A stretch of 64,000 bases of DNA from an uncultured Lachnospiraceae bacterium (GCA_949840465.1 CATKXE010000002.1:1-64000); one strand, 5' to 3'. Positions 31,217 through 40,316 are shown, counted from the first letter of the stretch. Program-made: numbers and translations. Notes: generated by a model from the sequence alone, not told the origin.

Positions 31217-32266
31217 TTATTTTTGTATTTTTTTAACAAAATCGGAAATAATTTTTCCCGCGAGGATTTCTTTATAATCCTCATAATTCCGTTCCAACAG
31301 CGCCGGGGTATCCAGCCCATAGGGGCATTTTTCCCTGCATTTCCCACAATGCAGGCAGCCCTCGACCTTCTTCATCATGGCCTGTGATTCTTCGGTGAGC
31401 TGTGCGGCGGAAGGCGCTCTCCTGATGAGGAGGGACATTCTGGCGCAGGTTTGGATCTCAATACCGGCCGGACATGGCATGCAATATCCGCAGCCCCGGC
31501 AGAATTCACCCTGTAGTTCGTCCTGGTCACGGCGGATCACGTCCGAAAGCCCGCCTTCTAAGACGGGCTCCTTCTCCTGGTAGGAGAGGAATTCATCCAG
31601 CTCTTTTTCGCGCTGGATCCCCCAGATAGGAAGCACATTCTCAAACTGCATCATATATGCATAAGCGGCGGCTGAATTGGTGATCAGCCCGCCGGCCAGA
31701 GCTTTCATCGCAATGAATCCCATGTCTGCTGCCTGGCATTTTTTCACCAGATCCAGCTCCTGCCTGGATGAAAGATAGCTGAAAGGGAACTGCAGCGTAT
31801 CGTAAAGTCCGCTTTCAACCGCTTCCCCGGCAACCGCCAGACGGTGGTTCGTGATGCCGATATGGCGGATTTTCCCCTGCTCCTTAGCCTTTTCCATTGC
31901 TTCATAAAGCCCGCTTTTGTCACCCGGCTTGGGACAGAAGGGAATATTATGGAACTGATAGAGATCCAGATAATCGGTTTTCAGATTCCGAAGCGTGGTT
32001 TCCAGATCCTTCCAGAAGGCGTCCGCCGTTTCCGCGCCGGTTTTGGAGGCGATATAGATTTTATCCCGCCGGTCTGAAAAGGCCAGGCCTAATTTTTCTT
32101 CGCTGTCCGTATAGAAGCGGGCGGTATCGTAAAAATCAACTCCGCGGCTGTAGGCCTTGTGGAGCAGATATACGGCGTCCTCCGCGGAAATCCGTTGGAT
32201 CGGGAGTGCGCCGAAGCCGTTTTTGTTTACTGTAATCCGGGTTTTTCCAAGTGTAATCTTTCTCAT
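31217..32266 (-). CDS. Aldo/keto reductase with C-terminal 4Fe-4S domain
   Basis: The 349-residue protein has an aldo-keto reductase barrel (GFGALPIQRI, FYDTARFYTDSEEKLG with catalytic D and Y, YIASKTG with K, YQFHN with H) to about residue 255. A ferredoxin-type region follows: CRGCGYCMPCPAGIEIQTC and CLHCGKCREKCPYGLD, each able to hold an iron-sulfur cluster. Such proteins are common in anaerobic clostridia as oxidoreductases of unknown substrate. The start at 32266 has GGAGAG seven bases upstream. It is separated from the YdeI gene by repeat hairpins. Confidence 0.88.
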   Translation of the reverse strand: MRKITLGKTRITVNKNGFGALPIQRISAEDAVYLLHKAYSRGVDFYDTARFYTDSEEKLGLAFSDRRDKIYIASKTGAETADAFWKDLETTLRNLKTDYLDLYQFHNIPFCPKPGDKSGLYEAMEKAKEQGKIRHIGITNHRLAVAGEAVESGLYDTLQFPFSYLSSRQELDLVKKCQAADMGFIAMKALAGGLITNSAAAYAYMMQFENVLPIWGIQREKELDEFLSYQEKEPVLEGGLSDVIRRDQDELQGEFCRGCGYCMPCPAGIEIQTCARMSLLIRRAPSAAQLTEESQAMMKKVEGCLHCGKCREKCPYGLDTPALLERNYEDYKEILAGKIISDFVKKIQK

Positions 32267-32305
32267 CGTTTTCTCTCCAATACTTTTGGTGTCGTCGTCT
32301 GAATT

Positions 32306-32371
32306 GCCCTGTATGTATTACAAAACACAGGGCAGTTTCCCAGGAACTGTAAAAAACTGTACGGTTCCTTA
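32306..32371. repeat. Hairpin plus CAGGAACTGTA/TTCCTTA repeat element
   Basis: GCCCTGT (32306-32312) pairs with ACAGGGC (32327-32333). Next to it CAGGAACTGTA (32341-32351) pairs with TACGGTTCCT (32360-32369) with one G-T wobble, forming a compact copy of the dispersed repeat whose right end TTCCTTA supplies the YdeI stop codon. Related copies are at 33817-33918, 40439-40519 and, as half elements, 20182 and 32945. Confidence 0.55.
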
Positions 32372-32929
32372 CATAGGTTTTAGATTTTTATGGAGCCTGT
32401 CCACCATCCACGCGATCCGTTTTTCACGTCCGGCATCTGTCTTTGCGTCAAAATAAGCCCGCGTATAGGTTTTCTTTACTGATAAGGACATGGCTTTCCA
32501 ATTTGTGAAGGCAGGCTCATATTCTTCCAGCAGCGCGGAAAGCAGGTCAATCTGATCTTCTGTAACAGCCGTAGGTTTTGGGGCGTCCCACTGACCGTTT
32601 TGTTTGGCTTCCTCTATTTTCTTTCTGCCGAAATCGGTCATAAGCCCCCGTTCTTCAAGGTTTTTCACCAACGCCTTATTCTTCTCTGACCATTTGCTCT
32701 TCTCTCTGCGCATAGAAAAATATTTCTTATAAGCGTGATCGTCAATGCGCTGCATCTGTCCGTCAATCCATCCAAAACAAAGCGCTTCCTCAAGCGCTTC
32801 TCCTGCTTTTATGGTTTTCGGCCCGCCGGCCTTGCCGAATAAAAGCCAAACGCCGTCATTTGACAGGCAATGCTCATGAAGCCATTTCCGAAAATCTTCC
32901 CTGTTGGCAAATTCCATAATATCGCTCAT
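32369..32929 (-). CDS. YdeI/OmpD-associated family protein
   Basis: The 186-residue protein follows the YdeI/OmpD-associated family: N-terminal FANREDFRKWLHEH, GVWLLFGK, the conserved EALEEALCFGWIDGQ, then FSMRREKSKWSEKNKALV and a C-terminal alpha-helical domain with AYFDAKTDAGREKRIAW.V. The family is linked loosely to bacteriocin protection and stress, with no defined reaction. The start at 32929 follows AAGGGAT. An ACGGTTCCTTAG repeat half-element lies just upstream of the start and a full element overlaps the stop. Confidence 0.82.
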   Translation of the reverse strand: MSDIMEFANREDFRKWLHEHCLSNDGVWLLFGKAGGPKTIKAGEALEEALCFGWIDGQMQRIDDHAYKKYFSMRREKSKWSEKNKALVKNLEERGLMTDFGRKKIEEAKQNGQWDAPKPTAVTEDQIDLLSALLEEYEPAFTNWKAMSLSVKKTYTRAYFDAKTDAGREKRIAWMVDRLHKNLKPM

Positions 32930-33060
32930 TCTGTATCCCTTTCTACGGTTCCTTAGCCCGCTTTATGAAACATTTCGTTCGGAAGTTATCTTATTTTACC
33001 ACTGCTGCGCTGCATGTACAAGCAAAAAAGAACGCAGTCTATCTTCAAGTAAAGCGGGAT

Positions 33061-33097
33061 AAAAAAGCCGCGCCACCTCCCTGCAGGAAGTGACGCG
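33061..33097 (-). terminator. Rho-independent terminator of the unknown 218-aa protein gene
   Basis: On the minus strand CGCGTCACTTCC pairs with GGGAGGTGGCGCG around TGCA with mismatches, then GGC and TTTTTT. It lies 39 bases after the stop at 33136. Confidence 0.75.
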
Positions 33098-33135
33098 AAA
33101 GGAAATGCAGAAGCCGCTTGATGAAGAGCTGATCT

Positions 33136-33792
33136 CTAAATCTTATAATTGACCCGTTTCCCGGCGCCTTCAACGGATTCTCTTGTGACAGAATCCAGAG
33201 CGCCGGCGGGAATCGGCCTCCCGATACTCCAGGAAGGGTCGGCAGATTTCGCGGCCTGTATCAATGCCTGACGGTAGGACCGTTCGTATTGCTGCATGGT
33301 ATAACCCGCGGCCAGACGGTCATTTTTCCGGGTTCTCCGGTACAGATTGGTGTATACGTCGGAACGTTTTGTTGTATCACCGTTCAGGACGCCGTTTTCG
33401 CGCAGGAATTCCTTCTTCGTCTGTTGGAACATCTCTTCTTTGCTGATTTCGGGGATAGAGATGATGCGCTTTTGGCTGGCTGCATTTTCGTCCGTCAGTA
33501 AAAGGCCTGCCAGGCCTGTGGTCGGGTCAATGTAATCCCCGTCCCTGTCATAACACTTCATAGAATTTTTAATGGCCTGGACGTTTGTAAACATTGCTCC
33601 GTTGCCGTTTTGCATCATTTCTTTTATCGCGGCTTTGTACTGGTTGCTGTTTGTGTTGATGCCTGCCGCCTTTAATTGCGCCTGCACGGAACGGCTGTTC
33701 AACTGCGATAACTGGAAACTGCCGGGAATGGTTGACTTCGGCGTTCCAGGCAGGCTCTGAAACAGATATGTGTAATCAATAATCCTTTGCAT
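33136..33792 (-). CDS. Unrecognised protein (218 aa)
   Basis: The gene has a strong AGGAGG site eight bases before ATG 33792 and a clear terminator, so it is very likely expressed. The protein is hydrophilic, without signal peptide or membrane segment, and rich in Q, N and S. Its start, MQRIIDYTYLFQSLPG followed by QLSQLNSRSVQAQLKAAGIN, and the acidic DRDGDYIDPTTGLAGLLL stretch (could be a calcium-loop-like DRDGD) suggest a structural or motility-associated protein, but I do not recognise the family. C-terminal half: R/K-rich helices with TNLYRRTRKNDRLAAGYTMQQYERSYRQAL in the family-unknown part. No neighbour suggests a role. Confidence 0.7.
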   Translation of the reverse strand: MQRIIDYTYLFQSLPGTPKSTIPGSFQLSQLNSRSVQAQLKAAGINTNSNQYKAAIKEMMQNGNGAMFTNVQAIKNSMKCYDRDGDYIDPTTGLAGLLLTDENAASQKRIISIPEISKEEMFQQTKKEFLRENGVLNGDTTKRSDVYTNLYRRTRKNDRLAAGYTMQQYERSYRQALIQAAKSADPSWSIGRPIPAGALDSVTRESVEGAGKRVNYKI

Positions 33793-33816
33793 AACGGAAA
33801 CCTCCTTGCTCTATGA

Positions 33817-33918
33817 TCAGGAACTGTAGGGAAATGAAATATCCCGCGCAGCTTGCCGCACTGGAAATCAGATGCCCCATCAGCTTGCCGCGGGGTATTT
33901 GACTTATAATTCCTTACA
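33817..33918. repeat. 102-base composite repeat element
   Basis: The element begins TCAGGAACTGTAGGGAA and ends ATAATTCCTTACA; TGTAGGGAA pairs with TTCCTTACA with one wobble. Inside are two CAGCTTGCCGC direct repeats (33849-33859, 33881-33891) and the hairpin ATGCCCC...GGGGTAT (33871-33898), which resembles the inverted repeat at 14348-14377. It lies between the WYL regulator stop and the unknown protein's promoter region. Confidence 0.6.
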
Positions 33919-34016
33919 AAATACATTCACACAATGACCTTCGTCTGTACCTATAAATATATATCGTCATCCGTCCCCTGAAAATTAGCAGAATTTTCGT
34001 TTTTTGAAGGGTTCTT

Positions 34017-34925
34017 TTATTTTGCGGAAACCAGTGATTGATATTTTTCATAAATTTCCTTTGCACGTTCCGCTACAATTTTCCTGAGGTACGCGGGCTC
34101 TATAATATCTGCCTGTGTTCCGAAGGATAGTAGATACCCTATGAGCCATTCATCTTCCGGCATCTCAACAGATACGATCAGATCTCCATTTTCCATTTTG
34201 CTTACATGGTTTTTATCAAATTCATCGTAAACACGATATGCCATATATTTTGGAAAACACAGTACGATTGTATTGCAGGCATTGGATGGCTCATCGGATT
34301 CTGGAAATGATTTTTTGCAAAAACCGTCTGTGAGAACTTCCAAATCTATAATGCGGGTCAGCTTAAAAATGCGATAATCTTGTTTTTCCGTACAATATGC
34401 TTTTAAATACCAGGACATGGATTTATAGGACATTTTCAGCGGCTCGACGATTCTTTGGCTGATTGTCCCACAGGAATTTGCATAAGTGATTTTTATACAT
34501 TTTTGATGGATTACCGCTGATTTCAGTAATTCAAATTTCGTATGGTCCGTTTCCCTGTTTCCCCATCTGGAAAAATCTACTTCAATCCAATTTTCCGAGC
34601 TGAGATTAAATATTGCAGAAAGCTTCTGCAGGGTCTGATGGCTGCTGATATTTTTTGCAGAATTTATGCTTTGTAAAGCTGTTAAAATTTCCTGCTTTTC
34701 TTCTTTTGACAATACCGCTTTATCTAACACAAAATCATTCATTAAATGAATGCCGCCGTTTCGTCCTGTTTCCGCATAAACAGGAATGCCTGCGCCGCTT
34801 AGGGCGTCAATATCCCTGTAAATCGTCCTTACGGATACTTCCAGTTTTTCCGCTAATTCCGGAGCAGTAGCCTGTCCTTTATCGAGTAAATGATATACAA
34901 TCTTAAATAATCTGCTTTCCTGCAT
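34017..34925 (-). CDS. WYL-domain transcriptional regulator (YafY-like)
   Basis: The 302-residue protein has an N-terminal HTH_11 domain (RLFKIVYHLLDKGQATAPELAEKLEVSVRTIYRDIDAL, about 5-42) followed by the GIPVYAETGRNGGIHL wing, a WYL domain (about 130-215, KCIKITYANS...PLKMSYKSMSWYLKAYC) and a WCX C-terminal region. WYL proteins respond to small ligands or nucleic acid. An inverted-repeat operator (34961-34979) sits in its own promoter and a near-identical one in front of the zinc-ribbon gene at 41961-42233, so it probably autoregulates and controls that gene. The gene is more AT-rich than its neighbours, hinting at transfer. Confidence 0.85.
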   Translation of the reverse strand: MQESRLFKIVYHLLDKGQATAPELAEKLEVSVRTIYRDIDALSGAGIPVYAETGRNGGIHLMNDFVLDKAVLSKEEKQEILTALQSINSAKNISSHQTLQKLSAIFNLSSENWIEVDFSRWGNRETDHTKFELLKSAVIHQKCIKITYANSCGTISQRIVEPLKMSYKSMSWYLKAYCTEKQDYRIFKLTRIIDLEVLTDGFCKKSFPESDEPSNACNTIVLCFPKYMAYRVYDEFDKNHVSKMENGDLIVSVEMPEDEWLIGYLLSFGTQADIIEPAYLRKIVAERAKEIYEKYQSLVSAK

Positions 34926-34960
34926 TGCCGTTGTCTCCTTGCCAGTAGAATATCAGAAAA

Positions 34961-34979
34961 ATCCTGACACGCTGTGTCA
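34961..34979. promoter_or_regulatory. Operator A: ATCCTGACAC-N4-TGTCA in the WYL gene promoter
   Basis: ATCCTGACAC GCTG TGTCA lies 36 bases upstream of the WYL start codon. On the minus strand it contains a TTGACA-like -35 (from the TGTCAA at 34975-34980). The same words, with a different 4-base centre, occur at 42312-42330. Confidence 0.65.
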
Positions 34980-35118
34980 ATATATATTATAATTTTTTTA
35001 GCAGATGATATCAACTGTGCAAATATAGAGTCCTGTCTTTTACCGGGGTCTATTATAAACTTTTCAGCCAGGATTTCTACATCCGGGATATACGGCGCAG
35101 GATTTTCTTTCTGCTGTA

Positions 35119-35147
35119 TTGAAAGCCGTCTGCCGGTATGTTATGAT
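35119..35147 (+). promoter_or_regulatory. Sigma-A promoter of module 2
   Basis: TTGAAA (35119-35124), a 17-base spacer and TATGAT (35142-35147). Transcription would begin at about 35154, which excludes the ATG at 35153 as start codon and supports 35183. Confidence 0.75.
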
Positions 35148-35182
35148 GTGCCATGAAACAAACAGCGATATGGAGAATGACA

Positions 35183-35878
35183 ATGGCAAAAATCTTATTA
35201 TTGGAAGACGATACAAGCCTCAACCGGGGCATCAGCCTGAAACTGGAAAAAGAAGGGTACCAGGTATTGAGTGCAGTCCGGGTCACTCAGGCGGAGGAAC
35301 TGTTCCGGGAAAATGAAGTGTCCCTGATCATCAGCGACATTACCATGGAGGATGGGGACGGGCTGGAATTCTGCCGGGGTATCCGCAGGGTCAGCGACGT
35401 CCATCTGATCTTCCTGACCGCGCTGGATCAGGAGGTGGATATTGTAAACGGCTACGATGCCGGAGCCGACGACTACATTACCAAGCCATTCAGCCTGATG
35501 GTACTGATCTCGAAGGTAAACGCGCTGATGCGCAGGATCGGGCAGACCCGGGAAGAACACGGGCAAATGCTGTTTTCCCGGGGCATCCGGGTGCAGCGCC
35601 GGGAGATGCGGGTCTATAAAGGGGAGGAAGAGTTGTGCTTAAGCAAGAAGGAAATGCAGCTCTTGTTCTATTTTTTGGAATATCCGAAGCAGATCATTTC
35701 CAGGGAGCAGATTCTGGAGGCCGTGTGGGACATGGACGCTCTGTTTGTGGACGACAATACGGTTCCGGTGACGATCAGCCGCCTGAAAAAGAAGATCGCC
35801 GGAGATGAAGACTACGAGTACATCAAAAATGTCAGGGGGCTTGGGTATCTGTGGACGGCAGAAGTATCGAAAAAATGA
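35183..35878 (+). CDS. OmpR-family response regulator (module 2)
   Basis: The 231-residue protein has a receiver (E8, D9, D10; D52 in IISDITMEDGDG; K in DDYITKPF) and an OmpR winged helix (LCLSKKEMQLLFYFLEYPKQIISREQIL...VDDNTVPVTISRLKKKI). I start it at 35183, where GGAG lies eight bases upstream and the promoter position allows it; in-frame ATGs at 35153 and 35177 do not fit. Kinase, ATPase and permease genes follow on the same strand, so module 2 is a single gene line, unlike divergent module 1. Confidence 0.88.
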   Translation: MAKILLLEDDTSLNRGISLKLEKEGYQVLSAVRVTQAEELFRENEVSLIISDITMEDGDGLEFCRGIRRVSDVHLIFLTALDQEVDIVNGYDAGADDYITKPFSLMVLISKVNALMRRIGQTREEHGQMLFSRGIRVQRREMRVYKGEEELCLSKKEMQLLFYFLEYPKQIISREQILEAVWDMDALFVDDNTVPVTISRLKKKIAGDEDYEYIKNVRGLGYLWTAEVSKK

Positions 35879-36936
35879 TCAAAAATCATGAGAAGGGCTA
35901 CATCTGGCTGGAGGGGGAATTGAAAAAGAATCTTGGAATCAGCACTGCAGGGATTGCAGTTTTTTTTCTTTTTTTGCTGCCTGCAGGCCTGCCGCCGCCA
36001 TACTATGCCGCGCTTTTCGCCGGGGCGGTCCTGGCAAATGGAATCTGGTGCTGCCTGACATACCGCCGCAAATACCGGGATTATCTGGAAATCACGGACG
36101 GCCTGGAGGCATTGGAAACAGGCAAGTACAGGCAGCAGGCGGATGCGGATACTTTAAAAACCGGAATACGTTCCCAACTGCGGGAACAATTGGAGCGTGT
36201 CGGGTATGCGGTGGAAGTGTATAAAAACCAGATGGAGGAAGAAAAGGAAAATACAAAATCGATGATTACGGATATCTCCCATCAGTTGAAAACCCCGGTA
36301 TCTGCTTTGGGGCTGAGCCTGGAGCTTTTGGGAGACGATCAGGTGACGGAAGAGGAAAAACAGGAATTTCTGGAACGCGCAAAGCGTGAGGTGGAGAAAC
36401 TGAACCACCTCATGGGGACGCTGGTGAACCTGTCCCGGCTGGAGGCGGACATGATCCGTCTGGAACCGGCAAAAGCCAGCCTGAAGGCAACTCTGATCCG
36501 CGCGGTAAACGGCATTTACCTCAAAGCAGAGGAAAAAAAGATTGAGATTGAGATGAAAGAATTTTCTGATATCGTCCTCTTTTTTGATCCCCGGTGGACG
36601 GCAGAAGCCATTTCCAACGTACTGGATAACGCGGTAAAGTATTCTCCGGGCGGGAGTACCATCCAAATCCGCGTGGAGCCCATGGTCTCCTATGTATTTA
36701 TCGAAGTGGAGGACGAAGGGATCGGGATTGAGAAATCCGAATACCAGAATATTTTCAAACGCTTTTACCGGGGGAAGAGGCCGGAGGTCGAAGTCCAGGA
36801 AGGTGCAGGCGTGGGTCTGTATCTGGTGCGGAAGATCTTCGAGGGGCAGGGAGGAAATGTGTGTGCGGTTCCGGCGCATCATAAGGGGACCGTGATCCGT
36901 ATGATGCTTCCCAATCACGCACGGCTCGCAGTATAA
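35875..36936 (+). CDS. Sensor histidine kinase with short extracellular loop (module 2)
   Basis: The 353-residue kinase has two close membrane helices (about 22-38 and 44-62) and then a cytoplasmic helical linker. H136 in DISHQLKTPVSAL is the phospho-acceptor; N-box NVLDNAVKYSPGG, DEGIGIE, and GAGVGLYLVRKIF follow. The lack of a sensor domain parallels module 1 and BceS-type kinases. ATG 35875 overlaps the regulator stop (ATGA); its ribosome site is weak, so coupling or the upstream GTG at 35851 are possible. Confidence 0.87.
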   Translation: MIKNHEKGYIWLEGELKKNLGISTAGIAVFFLFLLPAGLPPPYYAALFAGAVLANGIWCCLTYRRKYRDYLEITDGLEALETGKYRQQADADTLKTGIRSQLREQLERVGYAVEVYKNQMEEEKENTKSMITDISHQLKTPVSALGLSLELLGDDQVTEEEKQEFLERAKREVEKLNHLMGTLVNLSRLEADMIRLEPAKASLKATLIRAVNGIYLKAEEKKIEIEMKEFSDIVLFFDPRWTAEAISNVLDNAVKYSPGGSTIQIRVEPMVSYVFIEVEDEGIGIEKSEYQNIFKRFYRGKRPEVEVQEGAGVGLYLVRKIFEGQGGNVCAVPAHHKGTVIRMMLPNHARLAV

Positions 36937-37031
36937 CAAAAATGTTATCTTTTCTGAAAGGTTCCTGTAAGAATTTCGGAGTATGATACATAGAGAACCG
37001 AACAACGAACCGAAGAAAGGAGCCTTTATAT

Positions 37032-37700
37032 ATGAATCCAATTTTAGAAACCATTGACCTTGTAAAATATTACGGCGACGGCGACTGTCAGATTAAAGCC
37101 ATCGACCATACGAGTATCACAGTCAATCACGGGGAATTTGTCGCTGTGGTGGGACGCTCCGGCTCGGGGAAATCCACCCTCCTTCACATGCTGGGCGGCC
37201 TGGATCGTCCCGACAGCGGGCAGGTGATCATCAGCGGACAGGACCTGTTTTCCTTAAAGGATGAGCAGCTCGCGGTATTTCGGAGGCGGAAGATCGGATT
37301 CATTTTTCAGGATTTTAACCTGATCCCGTCGTTAAATGTATGGGAAAATATTGTCCTGCCCATCGGTCTGGACGGCAAACGGGTGAATAAAGATTTTGTG
37401 CTGGACATTATTCAGAGCATCGGCATGGAGGAGCGCTTAAAGGCTCTGCCCGGCACACTCTCGGGGGGACAGAAGCAGCGGACGGCTATCGCCAGGGCGC
37501 TGGCTTCCCGCCCTGCTATTATTCTGGCGGACGAACCGACAGGAAATCTGGATTCCCACACGGAGATGGAGGTGGTAACCCTGCTGAAAAGCTGCGTGGC
37601 AAAATACGGGCAGACGCTGGTCATGATTACCCACGACGAGACCATCGCCCAGATGGCGGATCGAACCCTCATCATTGAGGACGGGAAGGTGGTGGGCTAG
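37032..37700 (+). CDS. MacB/LolD-type ABC transporter ATPase (module 2)
   Basis: The 222-residue ATPase has Walker A GRSGSGKST (41-49), Q-loop FQDFN, signature LSGGQKQRTAIARAL, Walker [12 protein letters not shown] and H-loop ITHDE. The start has GAAAGGAG upstream. A TATGAT -10 at 36980-36985 with no matching -35 lies in the 95-base gap after the kinase, so this gene pair may also have its own regulator-dependent promoter. It is followed directly by its permease. Confidence 0.9.
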   Translation: MNPILETIDLVKYYGDGDCQIKAIDHTSITVNHGEFVAVVGRSGSGKSTLLHMLGGLDRPDSGQVIISGQDLFSLKDEQLAVFRRRKIGFIFQDFNLIPSLNVWENIVLPIGLDGKRVNKDFVLDIIQSIGMEERLKALPGTLSGGQKQRTAIARALASRPAIILADEPTGNLDSHTEMEVVTLLKSCVAKYGQTLVMITHDETIAQMADRTLIIEDGKVVG

Positions 37701-40283
37701 ATGAATACGATCAGCAGGACGGCGCTTTCTAATTTCAGGAAAAATAAAAGCCGGAATCTATTGATTGGTGCGGCCATCGCGCTGACCGCATTTTTGCTCA
37801 CCGCGGCGCCCACGGTCATCATCGGCTTTATCCATATCCAGAATCAGGCGGTGAATCAATTCTACCCTGCTTTTCACGCCATGCTCCGGGACGTGGACAG
37901 CAGGACGGCCAGACAGTTTCTGGCGGATGCGCGGGTCGGGCGGGCGGGCATCCGGGAGGACGTGGCGGCCATGTATTGCGATCCGGATTCCGACATACGG
38001 ATCACCATGCTGTCCATTGACCAGACGGCGGCGGAACTATCCAGACAGGAGCTGGCGGAAGGGGATTTCCCTGTAAAAGCGGATGAAATCGTCGTGTCAA
38101 AAGGCGTCCTGCAAGCCATGGGCCTGGAAGGGGCGGTGGGAGACCGGATTTGGATCCCTTACCGTCCGGGGGGCGGGAGTGAAGCAAGGGAGAACCGGGA
38201 ATTTACTATTTCGGGAATGGTCGCGGATTCCGAGATTTCCATTCGGGACGGCCTGTACTTTTGCTTTGTCTCGGACGCATTTGCCAGAGAGGCCATGGCG
38301 GAGGATGAGCACCAATACCGGATTTACTTCCGGCTGTCCGGCGTGGATGGAATGATGACCGACGCCATTGAGGAACAGATCGAAATGCTGGGAGCAGAAT
38401 ACGGCGTTGAGAAAAATGATATCGTCCTGAACCGGGAATACCTTCTGGCGAACTATGTGGATCCGTCTGTATACAGCGGGCTTGGGCTGGTACTGGCGAT
38501 GATCGCCCTGGCGGGCGCCCTGACCATTTACGGTATTTATTATGTGTCCATGCTGGATAAAGTGCAGGAATACGGAAGGCTGCGCGCGGTGGGAGCCACG
38601 AAACGCCAGATCCGCCAACTGGTCTTCCGGGAAGGGCTTGCGGTTGCGGTGGCCGCGATCCCGGTGGGGATTCTTCCGGGGCTTCTGGCAGGCGTGCAGA
38701 TGATCCGGATGACGGTCAGATACAGTGTAAGCAATGATGTTGCCCTGTCGGCTCAGATAACGCAGATTGTGGAAAACGGCGAGGTGAATCTGATCCAGCC
38801 ATGGATCCCTGGTTTTAGCGTCCTGATCAGCTTTATGACGGTCTATATTTCTCTGCAAAAACCCATGCGCACGGTTGCAAGGATTTCTGCTATAGAAGCG
38901 CTGCGCTATCAGGGGGACGAAAAAAATACCGCGTTTGCCGGAAAGAAATCCCGGCGGGGCAGGACAGAGGGGAAAGGAGAAAAAAACCCCGCGGTCCGGC
39001 TGCACGTTCTTCCGAAAAGCCGGGACCTGTCGGGGAAGATCAGAAAGGGCTACGAGGAGATCAACATATGGAAGCTGACCCTGGCCAACTTAGGCCGGAA
39101 CAAAAAGCGCACGGCCATGACCATTTTTACACTGGGGGCAACCGGAATCCTGTTCATGACCGTCTCCACGGTCTGCAGCTGTATGAACCCGGAGAATATG
39201 GTGAAGGATGACCTGCGGGCGGATGTCCGGATATCCGTGGATGCCTGGGAGGATTCCATGTATCCGGATCGTGCCCTGAATAAGATCCAGCAGAATAATC
39301 CGCTGACAGAGGATTTGAAGGAACAGATACTCAACATCGGCGGGGTGGCGGGCATTGACGTGGACACCTGTGTGAACGTCAGGCTGGAAGGTCCCATGGA
39401 GGCTGACGGCAGCCCGTTGAACACCAGCATCACAGGAGTCAGCCCACAGGCATTGGAAGCGCTGAAGGGGTATGTCAGGGAGGGTTCTCTGGATGACCCG
39501 TCCCTGACGGATGGGACCGGGATCATCCTGGGCGAGCAGTTCAGAGACCGATTGAAAGAGATGAAGGACTGGAAGCCTGGAAAGACGATCCGCATGGAGC
39601 TGATGGATGGTGAGAAAATACGGACCGGGGAATTTCAGATCGCGGCAGTTGTAAGCGGACCTTTAAGCTATGGCGGCGGCTGGCTCGCCATGCCCACGGA
39701 CGCGCTCCAAAGCCTCTGTGAAACGGATCTGACGGACTGCTTTGAGATTACCGTGGAGCCGGGGATGGAAAAAAGCGCAGCGGAGGAAATCCGGAAGTTG
39801 ACAGCGGAATTGGAATATCTGGAAATCCTGACTTATACGGAGGCCTATGAGGAGGTTCAAAAGAGCATCGGGCTTGTTCTCTATATCTGCTACGGCATGC
39901 TGCTGATCTTCGGCCTGATCGGAATCCTGAACCTGATCAACACCATGATCAACAGCGTGTATATCAGACGCCGGGAGCTGGGAATGCTGCAGGCCATCGG
40001 GATGTCCGGGCGGCAGACAGTGAATATGTTGCAAATGGAAGGCCTGTTCTATACGCTGGGGACGCTGATACTGTCATTAGGCGCCGGAAGCCTGCTGGGA
40101 TACGGGGCATTTCTGTGGACGAAGAAGACAGGGATCTTTTCGATCAAGACCTACCGGTATCCGGTGATTCCCACGGCGGTGTTTATTTTAGTGGTGCTGG
40201 CAGCACAGCTTCTGGTGACATATCTGGTCAACCGCAGCTTTAAGAAGCATAGCCTGATTGACCGGATCCGGTTTGCGGAGTAA
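37701..40283 (+). CDS. FtsX/MacB-type ABC transporter permease (module 2)
   Basis: The 860-residue permease begins one base after the ATPase stop. Like its module 1 paralogue it has two FtsX halves, each with one helix, a large extracellular domain and three helices. Conserved segments are DKVQEYGRLRAVGATKRQIRQLVFREG and RRRELGMLQAIGMSGRQTVNML. Extracellular regions cover about residues 45-255 and 490-720. The likely job is removal of, or signalling about, membrane-active peptides, inferred from its two-component partner. A consensus promoter for the MATE gene follows 34 bases after the stop. Confidence 0.86.
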   Translation: MNTISRTALSNFRKNKSRNLLIGAAIALTAFLLTAAPTVIIGFIHIQNQAVNQFYPAFHAMLRDVDSRTARQFLADARVGRAGIREDVAAMYCDPDSDIRITMLSIDQTAAELSRQELAEGDFPVKADEIVVSKGVLQAMGLEGAVGDRIWIPYRPGGGSEARENREFTISGMVADSEISIRDGLYFCFVSDAFAREAMAEDEHQYRIYFRLSGVDGMMTDAIEEQIEMLGAEYGVEKNDIVLNREYLLANYVDPSVYSGLGLVLAMIALAGALTIYGIYYVSMLDKVQEYGRLRAVGATKRQIRQLVFREGLAVAVAAIPVGILPGLLAGVQMIRMTVRYSVSNDVALSAQITQIVENGEVNLIQPWIPGFSVLISFMTVYISLQKPMRTVARISAIEALRYQGDEKNTAFAGKKSRRGRTEGKGEKNPAVRLHVLPKSRDLSGKIRKGYEEINIWKLTLANLGRNKKRTAMTIFTLGATGILFMTVSTVCSCMNPENMVKDDLRADVRISVDAWEDSMYPDRALNKIQQNNPLTEDLKEQILNIGGVAGIDVDTCVNVRLEGPMEADGSPLNTSITGVSPQALEALKGYVREGSLDDPSLTDGTGIILGEQFRDRLKEMKDWKPGKTIRMELMDGEKIRTGEFQIAAVVSGPLSYGGGWLAMPTDALQSLCETDLTDCFEITVEPGMEKSAAEEIRKLTAELEYLEILTYTEAYEEVQKSIGLVLYICYGMLLIFGLIGILNLINTMINSVYIRRRELGMLQAIGMSGRQTVNMLQMEGLFYTLGTLILSLGAGSLLGYGAFLWTKKTGIFSIKTYRYPVIPTAVFILVVLAAQLLVTYLVNRSFKKHSLIDRIRFAE

Positions 40284-40316
40284 CATTGTGAAGAAAGAAT
40301 TCTTTTCCAAAACATA

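Noticed and set aside
35153..35182. ATG at 35153 or 35177 as start of the module 2 regulator
   Set aside because: The promoter places the transcript start at about 35154, and only ATG 35183 has a properly spaced GGAG.
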